Shown here: one piece after another, positions 1 to 11,224 of the stretch
Position numbering within the stretch: the first letter of the stretch is position 1
How the letters are laid out: each line of letters begins with the position of its first letter
Assembly (NCBI GenBank): GCA_037043455.1
Contig: JAWPHD010011008.1
Span: 1-64,000 of the forward strand
Origin: Cyrtodaria siliqua
Lineage: Eukaryota > Mollusca > Bivalvia > Adapedonta > Hiatellidae
DNA: 64,000 bases
Direction: 5' to 3'
The notes under the pieces: generated by a model
Databases searched by the model: none
What the model was told of the DNA's origin: nothing
Seen by the model: the letters and a program-made list of their open reading frames with translations, nothing else
Position numbers and translations under genes: made by a program

Positions 1-327
1 TCACCTTGGGAGGAAAATGTTGAAAACATTCAATCTGTTTTGGCTTATGGTCATAGGATTAAATACGTATGTAGGTCTATGCTTAGGTGTAATCCTTTAT
101 GAAATCTGTAATGTCCCTCAACGGGAATACATGATTGTTTACAAGTAACCAAGTAACCGGTGTTCATTATCACTAACATGTGATTTTTTTTGAATAAATA
201 TTTTTATTTTTAACCAGATACCATTTTTTCACAGCCATTTTCCAATATTATGATATAAAGCAAGTTGAAAATATTGACCTAAAAAACATTTAAATAAAAA
301 AAATAAACTCAGCTGGATTTGTCAACC
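1..327. repeat. Diverged flanking repeat, left copy (pairs with 7510-7825)
   Basis: This stretch matches 7510-7825 in the same orientation with many substitutions and indels. Shared landmarks in order are GAAAACATTCAA, TGTTTTGGCTT, AAGTAACCGGTGT, CAGATACC and AAAGCAAG. The two copies bracket the pair of young 3.5 kb units, so an older duplication preceded the recent one. No gene is seen. Confidence 0.75.
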
Positions 328-330
328 ATC

Positions 331-3300
331 GCGCATAGCCTAATGAATTGGCTCCTATGCAGTTTTTTTTTATTATTCTGACGTTCTATGTAACTGCATA
401 TACGCCTAATTTCCTTTGCAAAAAAAAACGACTGGAAAAAACGCTCGAACACCCATGTGACTTTCGAACGAAAATTGAGCAGCTTATCAGACTCCTGTGC
501 GTAGACCATGATGATAATCTAACAGAATAATAAGTAATTTACCATTTACTTTCGGTTTTAATATTTTTCCGAAGCATATTTTACATATATATATCGGTTT
601 TTCGCTATACATGTGTATTGACAATATATTGACAATGCTCGTTTCTCCCAACGTTGCATGCGCATGCGCATAAGTACACATTTTCCACTGTGGACAACGT
701 GTCACGAAACTACGTTGTGTATAATGTACTAGTATAAAGTTTTCAAGTCTTAGGTTAACAAACGGTAATGGGCGAAGGGGTGCCGGGATATTTATTATAA
801 GTTACCCCTTCAGACATTCTCCTAAAAGAAAAAACTAAAAAGTCTCGCATGGTTTTATAGCCTGATCTGGGGGAAAAAGCACCTAACCATAGACCTACTG
901 TATGTCCATGACCTAACTTAAGCTTGTTTATTTTGTTTTGATTATGTTCATTTCATTTAGTGTGTAGGGGGTGGGGTGAGTTTACGGGTGGATTCAGGGG
1001 GCGACCCACTAAAAAATCTGTAAAATATGGAAATTTATATTAAACAAGAGCTGTAGGAGAATCAGCGCAGCCCGACTATTCAGAGGAATAATAAATGGTA
1101 TAGCCAGGTATATACCATCAAGAAAAACAAGGCTAAAAACAATGTGGATTGGTGGGTTGGGGCTGGGGGTGGAGGTGGGGGTGGGTATAGAAACTCTGGC
1201 CGAGATATAAAATATTATAGAATCTCATAAAAATTATAGTAAAATTTACGGCAGGGGTGTGACATTTTATTTATTTTTTATCAGGATTTTAGATCCAAAG
1301 TTGCTGTCATTTAAAAAAAAGTTGTGATCGAAAGGCAACTCGGGGAGGGAGGAAGGGGATATCTGGGCGATTTTTGTATTGGTGGCCGTCATTTCAGGTT
1401 GTTTTTTTTATTGATATTTCCTCTGTGTATCTGAATTTAATCTAAATTGCTTTATATGTAAATGATTGCGTTCAAATTAAAATTTTAATATCCAAAAATG
1501 GAAGATAAAATAAAAAAAATTCCCCGACCCTGTCCTCCTTGTGAGGGGAGCCCATAAACCAATGGGGGGCAGGACGGGGGCGCATAATTGATATAGTTGT
1601 ATATTTGATAAAACAAAACAACACAACACAGACACAGACATATGTAAAAAAACAAAAAACATTCGGGTGGTGGTGGGATGGTTGTGGGGCGAAACATATT
1701 GATAAACTGATAAAACAAAACAACACAGGATATATGCAAAAACATTCGGGTGGTAGTGATGATGGTGTGTTGGGATGGTTGGGTGTGTGGGGTGTGGGGT
1801 GTAACAAAAATTGACCAAAACAACACAGAAATATGTAAAAAAAAAATAAAAAATTCCAGTGTAGGTGGGGTGGTGGTGGGGGGGGGGGCGTAATTGGTGG
1901 GGGGGGGGGGGGGGGGGGGTGGGGGGCAACATAGCTTTATGTGTAAGATTTGACCAAAACAACACAGAAATATGTAAAAATATACATTTAAATCGAGTTT
2001 CAAGTGGGGCAGGCGGGAGTGGGGGAGGGTGGTGGCAGGGCCCACGTAAGAATTGACCAAAACGAGACAGAATATGTAAAAATAAATAAAAAAATATCGA
2101 GTTCGAGTGGAAATATAACATGTTTAAAAGAGCCGTAACTTCGCCGTTACTGGTCCGATCTGGTTGGTTTTCCGAACTTGGCCAGTAGAGATAATAAAAT
2201 TTACCAAAGCAATACAGAAATATAAAAAAATATATAGTTTAGAGTCTGGGATGTGTGGGGGGGGGCGGGGTGGTAGGGATTGCGGGGCATAGCAATATGT
2301 GTAAGAATTGACCAAAAACAACAAGGAAAATATGAAGAAAAAAATAGAGATTCGAGTCGGTGGGGCGGGGGGAGGAGGGTGGTGGGGGCGGGGCAACATA
2401 GCTATATGTGTAAGAATTGACCAGAACAATACAGAAATATGAAGAAGAAAAAATAGTTGAGAGTCGGGGGTGGGCGGGGTGCCGAGGGGGTTGTGCGGGG
2501 GCGGGGACGGGAGTAGCGGCGGAGCAACATAGATATATGTGTAAGAATTGACCAAAACAACACAGAGATATGTAAAAAAAATAAACAAATTGAGTTTCGA
2601 GTGTGAGTGGGGGGAGGCGGGCGCGGGTTGGGGGTAACATAGCTACATTTGTAAGAATTGACCAAAACAACACAAAAATATGTAAAAAAAAAAATTAAAT
2701 GAGTTTCGAGTTGTGGGGAGGGTGGAGAGGGGGGTGTGGGGCAACATAGCTATATGTGTAAAAATTGACCAAAACATCAGAAATATGTACAAAAAATGTG
2801 GGAGGGGGAGAGGGGTGTGTGGCGGGGCGAGGAGGAGGGAGGCCCATGCCCAAAATATGGGTGAAGTACAAATAAGATGCATAATGATATAAGATCCAAA
2901 CCAAAATTATAACTTTATATACACCAGCTTACATGCAACACCTAGATCTGCCTTTATTGCACATGGGCCGTCACAATTGGATTCCATGGGAGCCCAGAAT
3001 TTGCGGAAGACAATTCCCAAATTTAGTTGAGCTAGGATGGGACATTGTGCTTTATAAAAAGAAATCTTTGTGTGTTTGGTGGACCTGAACATGGTGATTT
3101 TGTTTACGAAAACAATAACTGTCACTAGTATTCAAATCCCCCATCCACGCCCCAACCCAAGGGTTTATGGGATGACGAGTTGTCCGTTGTCAGTTGTCCG
3201 TCGCCCGTCGTCGTCCGCTAACTTTTGCGTTGTGAACACTCTTGCAACTTCATTATTATTATTCGGATCTTTACCAAACTGCTAATTTTCATATATTTTA

Positions 3301-3862
3301 TATTCTCTTTATTACGATTTAAGAATGAGGAAGAGTCTTGTAGAATAATAAACGACTAAAACAAGTAATTTTAACAATACTATAAATATAACAAAAATAT
3401 TACTTTTAAATCGGCATGAAATATGTGTAGTTTAAACACACTACACAATGTTTTACGATTGTAGCAATAAACGGTTCTATTCTATTCTATCGACGGTGCA
3501 TGGTAGGTTGCGTATGGTGAAGTAATATGCGCAAGGAACTCTGGGTAAGAATTTCAAACAAGATGGCGGTACCCTTCGATAATTCGGAAATGTGTCAATA
3601 TATTCGTGATAAATTTGGATAATCTGAGATATTTCATCGTGGCAGGTAAATTTTGAAACACCAATCGACTCAAAAAAAAATCTTCTTTCAACCTGTGCAT
3701 ATATAATATACAAACAATGCTGTTTAAAAGCGTGAAACCTTCCCAACAGATTCCGTTGGGAAAGTCCAGTCGTAAAATGTGCAATAATCAATACACGTTG
3801 ATGCTCGCCAATACGAAAAATTTCAAAAGAGCATTAAACGTGTATTTTAACACACTACCTCC
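331..3862. repeat. 3.5 kb tandem duplication, copy 1
   Basis: The sequence from GCGCATAGCCTAATG onward recurs from 3863 to about 7376 with near identity along the whole length. The differences are mostly one-base insertions and deletions, many in homopolymers, with few substitutions. Inside are an AT-rich head with an anonymous segment at 331-700, a segment near 1045-1110 resembling a short dispersed element (AACAAGAGCTGTAGG), the G-rich tandem array at 1600-2850, and an anonymous tail at 2900-3860 ending at CACTACCTCC. The minus-strand frame at 3477-3791 is conserved in both copies but shows no recognisable protein. Confidence 0.9.
1600..2850. repeat. G-rich ~110-bp tandem array in copy 1
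   Basis: Units carry the landmark GAATTGACCAAAACAACACA, followed by AAATATGTAAAAA, then a G-rich block, then GGCAACATAGCTATATGTGT. The GACCAAAAC landmark recurs near 1812, 1953, 2054, 2309, 2549, 2659 and 2766, giving about 110-140 bp spacing. The G-runs produce long proline-rich frames on the minus strand, which are shadows of the repeat and not genes. The G-runs are candidates for quadruplex formation. Confidence 0.85.
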
Positions 3863-6800
3863 GCGCATAGCCTAATGAATTGGCTCCTATGCAGTTTTTT
3901 TTTATTATTCTGACGTTCTATGTAACTGCATATACGCCTAATTTCCTTTGCAAAAAAAACGACTGGAAAAAACGCTCGAACACCAATGTGACTTTCGAAC
4001 GAAATTGAGCAGCTTATCAGACTCCTGTGCGTAGACCATGATGATAATCTAACAGAATAATAAGTAATTTACCATTTACTTTCGGTTTTATTATTTTCCG
4101 AAGCATATTTTACATAATATATCGGTTTTTCGTAGATCGCTATACATGTGTATTGACAATATATTGACAAGTGCTCGTTTCTCCCAACGTTGCATGCGCA
4201 TGCGCATAAGTACACATTTTCCACTGTGGACAACGTGTCACGAAACTACGTTGTGTATAATGTACCTAGTATAAAGTTTTCAAGTCTTAGGTTAACAAAC
4301 GGTAATGGGCGAAGGGTGCCGGGATATTTATTATAAGTTACCCCTTCAGACATTCTCCTAAAAGAAAAACTAAAAAGTCTCGCTTGTTTTATAGCCTGAT
4401 CTGGGGGAAAAAGCACCTAACCATAGACCTACTGTATGTCCATGACCTAACTTAAGCTTGTTTATTTTGTTTTGTTATGTTCATTTCATTTAGTGTGTAG
4501 GGGGTGGGGTGAGTTTACGGGTGGATTCAGGGGGCGACCCACTAAAAAATCTGTAAAATATGGAAATTTATATTAAACAAGAGCTGTAGGAGAACAGCGC
4601 AGCCCGACTATTCAGAGAATAATAAATGGTATAGCCAGTATATACCATCAGAAAACAAGGCTAAAACAATGTGATGGTGGGTTGGGGGTGGGGGTGGAGG
4701 TGGGGTGGGTATAGAAACTCTGGCCGATATAAAAATTATTGTTAGAATCTCATAAAAATTATAGTAAAATTTACGGCAGGGTGTGACATTTTATTTATTT
4801 TTATCAGTTTTAATCCAAAGTTGCTGTCATTTAAAAAAAATTGTGATCGAAAGGCAACTCGGGGAGGGAGGAAGGGGATATCTGGCGATTTTTTTATTGT
4901 GGCCTCATTTCAGGTTGTTTTTTTATTGATATTTCCTCTGTGTATCTGAATTTAATCTAAATTGCTTTATATGTAAATGATTGCGTTCAAATTAAAATTT
5001 TAATATCCAAAAATGGAAGATAAAATAAAATAAATTCCCGCCCCTGTCCTCCTTGTGAGGGGAGCCCATAAACCAATGGGGGGCAGGACGGGGGCGCATA
5101 ATTGATATAGTTGTATACTTGATAAAACAAAACAACACAGACACAGACATATGTAAAAAAAAACAAAAAAACATTCGGGTGGTGGTGGGATGGTTGTGGG
5201 GCGAAACATATTGATAAACTGATAAAACAAAACAACACAGATATATGCAAACACATTCGGGTGGTAGTGATGATGGTGTGTTGGGATGGTTGGGTGTGTG
5301 GGGTGTGGGGGTAACAAAAATTGACCAAAACAACACAGAAATATGTAAAAAAAAAAAAAAAATTTCCAGTGTAGGTGGGGGTGGTGGGGGGGGGGGGGGT
5401 GGGCGTAATTGGGGGGGGGGGGGCAACATAGCTTTATGTGTAAGATTTGACCAAAACAACACAGAAATATGTAAAATATACATATAAATCGAGTTTCAAG
5501 TGGGGCAGGCGGGGAGTGGGGGAGGGTGGTGGCAGGGCCACGTAAGAATTGACCAAAACGAGACAGAAATATGTAAAAAAAAATAAAAAAATATCGAGTT
5601 TCGAGTGGAAATATAACATTTTTAAAAGAGCCGTAACTTCGCCGTTACTGGTCCGATCTGGTTGGTTTTCGAACTTGGCCAGTAGAGATAATAAAATTTA
5701 CCAAAGCAATACAGAAATATAAAAAAATATATAGTTTAGAGTCTGGGATGTGTGGGGTGGGGCGGGGTGGTAGGGATGCGGGGCATAGCAATATGTGTAA
5801 GAATTGACCAAAACAACAAGGAAATATGAAGAAAAAAATAGAGATTCGAGTCGGTGGGGCGGGGGGAGGAGGGTGGTGGGGGCGGGGCAACATAGCTATA
5901 TGTGTAAGAATTGACCAGAACAATACAGAAATATGAAGAAGAAAAAATAGTTGAGAGTCGGGGGTGGGGCGGGGTGCCGAGGGGGTTGTGCGGGGGCGGG
6001 GACGGGAGTAGCGGCGGAGCAACATAGATATATGTGTAAGAATTGACCAAAACAACACAGAGATATGTAAAAAAAATAAACAAATTGAGTTTCGAGTGTG
6101 AGTGGGGGGAGGCGGGCGCGGGGGTGGGGGCAACATAGCTACATTTGTAAGAATTGACCAAAACAACACAAAAATATGTAAAAAAAAAATTAAATGAGTT
6201 TCGAGTGGGGGGAGGGTGGAGAGGGGGGTTGGGGCAACATAGCTATATGTGTAAAAATTGACCAAAACAAACAGAAATATGTAAAAAAAAAAAAAAAAAA
6301 AAAATGTGGGAGGGGGAGAGGTGTGTGTGGCGGGGCGGGGAGGAGGGAGCCCATGCCCAAATATGGGTGAAGTACAAATAAGATGCATAATGATATAAGA
6401 TCCCAAACCAAAATTATAACTATATATACACCAGCTTACATGCAAACCTAGATCTGCCTTTATTGCACATGGGCCGTCACAATTTGGATTCCATGGGAGC
6501 CCAGAATTTGCGGAAGACAATTCCCAAATTTAGTGAGCTAGGATGGGACATTGTGCTTTATAAAAAGAAATTTTTGTGTGTTTGGTGGACCTGAACATGG
6601 TGATTTTGTTTACGAAAACAATAACTGTCACTAGTATTCAAATCCCCCATCCACGCCCCAACCCCAGGGTTTATGGGATGACGAGTTGTCCGTTGTCAGT
6701 TGTCCGTCGCCCGTCGTCGTCCGCTAACTTTTGCCTTGTGAACACTCTTGCAACTTCATTATTATTATTCGGATCTTTACCAAACTGCTAATTTTCAATA

Positions 6801-7376
6801 TATTTTATATTCTCTTAATTACGATTTAAGAATGAGGAGAGTCTTGTAGAATAATAACGACTAAAACAAGTAATTTTAACAATACTATAAATATAACAAA
6901 AATATTACTTTTAAATCGGCATGAAATATGTGTAGTTTAAACACACTACACAATGTTTACGATTGTAGCAATAAACGGTTCTATTCTATTCTATCGACGG
7001 TGCATGGTAGGTTGCGTATGGTGAAGTAATATGCGCAAGGAACTCTGGGCAAGAATTTCAAACAAGATGGCGGTACCCTTCGATAATTCGGAAATGTGTC
7101 AATATATTCGTGATAAATTTGGATAATCTGAGATATTTCATCGTGGCAGGTAAATTTTGAAACACCAATCGACTCAAAAAAAAAATCTTCTTTCAACCTG
7201 TGCATATTAAATATACAAACAATGCTGTTTAAAAGCGTTGAAACCTTCGCCAAAAGATTCCGTTGGGAAAGTCCAGTCGTAAATGTGCAAATAATCAATA
7301 CACGTTGATGCTCGCCAATACGAAAAATTTCAAAAGAGCATTAAACGTGTATTTTAACACACTACCTCCGCGCAGG
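3863..7376. repeat. 3.5 kb tandem duplication, copy 2
   Basis: This is the direct repeat of 331-3862, head to tail without spacer. It ends at CACTACCTCCGCGCA and then runs into unique sequence (GGGATATTATAGC). It contains the same G-rich array (about 5120-6340). Compared with copy 1 the divergence is dominated by single-base indels, which suggests a very recent duplication, unpolished long-read sequence, or a retained haplotig. Confidence 0.9.
5120..6340. repeat. G-rich ~110-bp tandem array in copy 2
   Basis: This is the counterpart of the array at 1600-2850, with the same order of units and the same GACCAAAACAACACA landmarks. The homopolymers differ in length, for example a 22-base A run near 6283 against a much shorter one in copy 1. 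Confidence 0.85.
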
Positions 7377-7509
7377 GATATTATAGCTCTATTCCTGCCA
7401 CCACACAAATTCACATGACGATAGCTGAGGCCATGTGATTACAAAAAATGGCACTAGGTAATGCTTGGCATAGAAAACTCTTGCCGTAACCATCAGGCAG
7501 CTGACAATA

Positions 7510-7825
7510 ACATCGATCATCACCTTCGAGAAGATTTGAAAACATTCAAATTGGTTTTGGCTTGAGTGTAATCTCTTTATTAAATTTACGCACAGCTTCT
7601 GTAATGTACTCAACGGAATACATGTTTGTTTACAATTACTGTAACTAAGTAACCGGTGTGCATGTTCGTTAAAACTGATTTTTTTTTTTACATAAATACA
7701 TTATTTTTGTATCCAGATACCGTTTTCACACTATTTTCCCTATATTATGAACAAAGCAAGGTTGACATATTGGCCTAAAAATATTTAAACCAAAAAATTA
7801 ACCTTAGCTAGATTTCAGCTATAAA
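7510..7825. repeat. Diverged flanking repeat, right copy
   Basis: This is the right partner of 1-327, in the same orientation. Between copy 2 and this segment (7377-7510) lies unique AT-rich sequence with no recognisable gene. Confidence 0.7.
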
Positions 7826-8075
7826 TGTGTGTGGTGGCAGTGATTACTGTAACAGAAAGGGAAGTAACCACTGCGGAGAGTTTGTAAATTTGTGTGGTGG
7901 CAGTGGTTACTGTAACAGAAAGGGGAAGTAACCACTGCGGGGAGTTTGTAAATTTGTGTGGTGGCAGTGGTTACTGTAACAGAAAGGGGAAGTAACCACT
8001 GCGGGGAGTTTGTAAATTTGTGTGGTGGCAGTGGTTACTGTAACAGAAAGGGTATGTAACCACTGCGGGAGTTTG
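7825..8075. repeat. 64-bp tandem repeat, about 4 copies
   Basis: The units share GTGTGGTGGCAGTGGTTACT, and GAAGTAACC recurs at 7861, 7925 and 7989, so the period is 64 bp. Each unit contains GTGGTTAC and GTAACCAC on either side of AGAAAGGGGAA, so every monomer can fold into an 8-bp stem. The copies are nearly identical, indicating recent amplification. Confidence 0.9.
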
Positions 8076-8164
8076 ACAAACATCTTGACCGTTTTGTGCA
8101 GAAACACATTGAAACAGGAAGCACGTGACCTGTAATTACTATATTTTTTTTATTAAAGTATTGC

Positions 8165-8370
8165 TGACCTTCCGATTTAGTTCGTCGATATAATAATGAA
8201 GTTTTTTATCTTTAGTTATTAATAAATGTATCGTCTTTCTGTCTATCTGTATATCTTTGAATAGCAGTTGTTCCTGTTACCGATGTATCGGCAAAAAATC
8301 AGACTTTCAGGAGGACTGTTTCTAAACGTTTGTCTTGAAAACAAGCAAGCGTCGCAGATGATCTAGATTA
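8165..8370. repeat. Dispersed repeat, inverted partner near 42990-43185
   Basis: The string AAGCGTCGCAGATGATCTAG at its right end is found in reverse complement near 43000. The TCGTCGATATAATAATG at its left end matches the reverse complement of CATTATATCGACGA near 43180. Both copies probably belong to one non-autonomous element family. No protein is recognised. Confidence 0.6.
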
Positions 8371-8399
8371 GTTGGTGTTCAATCTGAAGCGCCAATCTG

Positions 8400-8465
8400 A
8401 ACTGCCTCGTCGATTTCCGTAACCGTTAACATATATACCGTATTACGGAAATCGAGGGGGCAGTA
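8400..8465. repeat. Short inverted repeat
   Basis: ACTGCCTCGTCGATTTCCGT and its near reverse complement (ACGGAAATCGAGGGGGCAGT) flank a 20-base AT-rich loop. A third, diverged GAACTGCCTCGTCGGATTT motif ends at 8530, next to the foldback arm. Confidence 0.6.
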
Positions 8466-8530
8466 CCTCGCCGGATTCCGTCACTCGGAAATTCACATTT
8501 ACCGACAATCGGAACTGCCTCGTCGGATTT

Positions 8531-9629
8531 TATGGGAAGCCTCGGCTGCCGTCTGTTAGCCTTTTGTATTTGGTGCAGTACGCTTTGTAAGTCGTTTTGT
8601 GCATTTCTAAGTTGTTATGTGCATTTTCTAAGTTGTGATGTGAATTCGTAAGTTGTTATGTGCATTTTCTAAGTTGTCCTATGCATTTTCTAAGTTGTTA
8701 TGTGCATTCGTAAGTTGTTACGTGCATTTTTTATGTTGTCATGTGCATTTTCAAAGTTGTCCTTGTGCATTTTCTAAGTTGTTATGCGCATTTTGCAAGT
8801 CGTCATGTGCATTTTCTAAGTTGTTATGTCCCTTTTTAAGTTGTTATGTGCATAGTTTAAGTTGTAATGTGCATTTTCTATGTTATCTTGTGCATTTTCT
8901 AAGTTGTCTTTGCATTTTTTAAGTTGTTATGTGCATTTATTAAGTTGTATGTGCATTTTTTAAGTTGTCTTGTGCATTTCCTAAGTTGTTATGTGCATTT
9001 CCTAAGTTGTGATGTGCATTGTTTAAGTTGTCCTGTTCATTGTTTAAATTGTCATGTGCATTTTCTAAGTTGTTATGTCCCTTTTTAAGTTGTTATGTGC
9101 ATTTATTAAGTTGTTATACACATTTTCTAAGTTGTGCATTTCGTAAGTTGTTATGTGCATTTTTTAAAGTTCTTGTGCATTTTTTAAGTTGTGCATTTCC
9201 TATTAAGATTGTTAAGTGGTTATGTACAATTCGTAAGTTGTTATGTGCATTTCGTAAGTTGTTATGTGCATTTCTAAGTTGTTATGTGCATTTTTTAAGT
9301 TGTCTTGTGCATATTCTAAGTTGTTATGTGCATTTTTTAAGTTGTCTTGTACATTTTCTAAGTTGTGAAGTGCATTTTCTAAGTTATCATGTGCATTTTC
9401 CATGTTGTCATGTTGCATTTCGTAAGTTGTTATGTGCATTCGTAAGTTGTTCTTGTGCAAACTACAAGTCGTCGTTAAGTAGACTTTTTATCGGAATACA
9501 TTTCGAAGGAAACACCGGTAGAGAATGGCGGCTCCAGGAGCGGACGCTATGCTCTGCCTACGTTAAAAAAAATTGGGCTAGGTACATTATGCAGTAAATT
9601 CTTAGAACAGAAAATTGATTTCAAACTGG
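8531..9629 (+). mobile_element. Solo arm of the foldback element (21-bp repeats)
   Basis: It begins with TATGGGAAGCCTCGGCTGCC, the same terminus as the complete element at 57261-60367. Next come about 40 degenerate copies of a 21-bp unit (core TTATGTGCATTTTCTAAGTT), then the conserved inner segment starting CAAACTACAAGTCGTCGTTA (about 9458), with GGAAACACCGGTAGAGAATG further on. Similarity stops after GATTTCAAA near 9629, so only one arm is present. Because 21 is a multiple of three, the array yields long cysteine-rich frames, which are artefacts. Confidence 0.8.
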
Positions 9630-9961
9630 TGGCATTTTTTATCCCCCTTTTATTATTTTATTATCATCCCCTTTTTTTTTTCCTCATGAGAAACCCTGTT
9701 TCGAGGGTTCAGTTCCGATTAGAGATATTTGTGTGGGGTGAGGGGTGGGTGGGAGGTGTGGGTGGGTTGGGGAACGTTTTCATTGGTTCAGTAAATACAT
9801 AGTTTCTGATTTATTTTTCGCTCTACGGGCGGTGTGGGAATTGGCGTTGGCGTCCGTTAGCGGAAATTCTCTGAAACTGCTCAGCCAATTTTAATCACAT
9901 TTCCCATGAATTCTCCTGAGTGGGTAAGGACCTTACAGAAGTTTTTATTGGCGATCCGATT

Positions 9962-10700
9962 GGTCATAACTTGAAAACCGTTTAGATTACACCCTATAAC
10001 CATACATACACTTAATGGGCATGAACAGATGGATAGAACCAGCAAACCAGCATCGGCTATGGGGTCTATTCCCACCAATGGTGAACATATTCCCTGTGCC
10101 ATAACTTGAAAAAAGTTGAGATCCCAGTATACCCTATAGCCATATATACACTTACTGAACATGAAAATATGTATACAGCCTTCAAACCATCATCTGTCCT
10201 GACTCCTGGGGAAATAAACCATGTGTCATAACTTGGAACGTTGAGAATTTCACCCTGTAACCGTATATACACTTAATGGACACGAACGTGGAGTGCGTGG
10301 TCCAGTGGTAGAGCGCCGAACTCTAGATCGAGAGGTCGTGGGTTCGATCCTCGCCGCGGCCACGTTATTTATCCTTGAGCAAGATAATTAATCCACATTG
10401 CTTAGTACTGGTTCTACCCAGGAAGCCATCGGGAGTGATTAATCTAAGTTGCAATAACTTGTTTCGCAATCGATGTAAAATAAAAATATGTTTAAACTAA
10501 TGGACACGAACATACGGATAGAACCGTCCAACCAGCATTAACCCTGTGGTCCATCCCCACCCTTTGGGACATAGCCCCTGGGTCATAACTTGGACACCGT
10601 TGAGATCACCACTCTATAACCATGCATACACTTACTCGGCATAAACAGATGGATGCAGTCTTCCAACCAGCATCGGCCCGGGATTTGTCTCCAGTAGTAT
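9962..10700. repeat. Diverged ~135-bp tandem repeat, split by a SINE
   Basis: Units begin with TCATAACTTG and contain ACCCTATAACCATA, TACACTTA and ATGGATAGAACC or similar. The CATAACTTG landmark recurs near 9966, 10100, 10229 and, after the SINE, 10584. The copies are old (many substitutions), and the SINE at 10288-10497 is inserted in the third one. From 9640 to 9960 no gene is seen; a GGTGGGTGGG-rich patch lies at 9735-9770. Confidence 0.75.
10288..10497 (+). mobile_element. tRNA-derived SINE with 14-bp target-site duplication
   Basis: The 5' 76 bases are tRNA-like: an A-box TGGTCCAGTGG at 10298 and a B-box GGTTCGATCC at 10341, with a T-arm stem and partial pairing of the outer GTGG with CCAC. 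A non-tRNA body and an A-rich tail follow. The insertion is bounded by the perfect direct repeat TAATGGACACGAAC at 10274-10287 and 10498-10511, the hallmark of LINE-mediated retroposition. The acceptor stem is imperfect and the anticodon arm is poor, so it is not called a functional tRNA. Confidence 0.88.
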
Positions 10701-10740
10701 AAACGACTGTTGGGCGCCACGCTCTGCGCATGGGCAGGAA

Positions 10741-10919
10741 ATGACGTCATCAGATGATGAAATGTTGCGAAATGGTTCAGATGAAGTATTTTGAAATAGC
10801 CATGTTTCTGCCGATTGCGAAATGTTTTTCTATTTTAAGGACATGACATGAATAGGCACGTTTTAAGATGTCGCGAATAGTACTATTTTTAGAATATCAT
10901 AAAACAGACAGTATATATA
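10741..10919 (+). promoter_or_regulatory. Candidate Pol II promoter with CRE and TATA box
   Basis: A perfect palindromic cyclic-AMP response element, ATGACGTCAT, lies at 10741-10750, and a TATATATA box at 10912-10919. An initiator-like TCAGTT follows with its A at 10944, 32 bases after the first T of the TATA box. The motifs and spacing are seen directly. That the region is an active promoter is inference. Confidence 0.4.
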
Positions 10920-10943
10920 GTGGGGCATTTACATCATATTATC

Positions 10944-11033
10944 AGTTGTAAGAAGAGAGAAGACAGATAGTATTATCAGTTGTAAAGGTGGGACATCATC
11001 TTGTCAGTTGTAAAGAACAAAGAAGACAAACAG
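10944..11033 (+). other. Candidate 5' untranslated first exon
   Basis: The segment starts at the initiator-like A and ends at a consensus donor (CAG|GTAAGA at 11034). It contains no ATG, as expected for a leader exon. It carries three copies of the short direct repeat TCAGTTGTAA. No downstream coding exon was recognised up to 12.4 kb, so the gene, if real, is unidentified. Confidence 0.35.
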
Positions 11034-11224
11034 GTAAGAAATTACGTTTAAAAATACTGTAATACTGATACAAACAGTATTTATTTATTCATACTTGAAG
11101 AATTTCCGCGCGTGTGCTTTGCTAAAGTATATCAGCATGATTTCATGATTTTTTACACCTGTTAATGTGTTTCTATGACAAGTACATTCAATTTCTTGTA
11201 ATACAGTTTTAGGGTAAACTGATT

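Noticed and set aside
1472..2904. Long proline/histidine-rich minus-strand open frames (also 4987-6520)
   Set aside because: They lie wholly in the G-rich ~110-bp tandem arrays, change frame freely between copies and differ by homopolymer length; no domain or splice structure.
3477..3791. Conserved minus-strand protein present in both 3.5 kb copies (also 6981-7298)
   Set aside because: Conservation follows from the recent duplication; the two versions differ by frameshifting indels and show no recognisable domain.
8653..9597. Cysteine-rich repeat proteins (also 57215-58068 and 58982-60299)
   Set aside because: The 21-bp unit is a multiple of three and gives open frames on several frames and both strands; the sequence is the arm of a foldback element.
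10288..10363. Functional tRNA gene
   Set aside because: Has A and B boxes, but the acceptor and anticodon stems are imperfect and the whole 210 bp is bounded by a 14-bp target duplication, so it is the head of a SINE.
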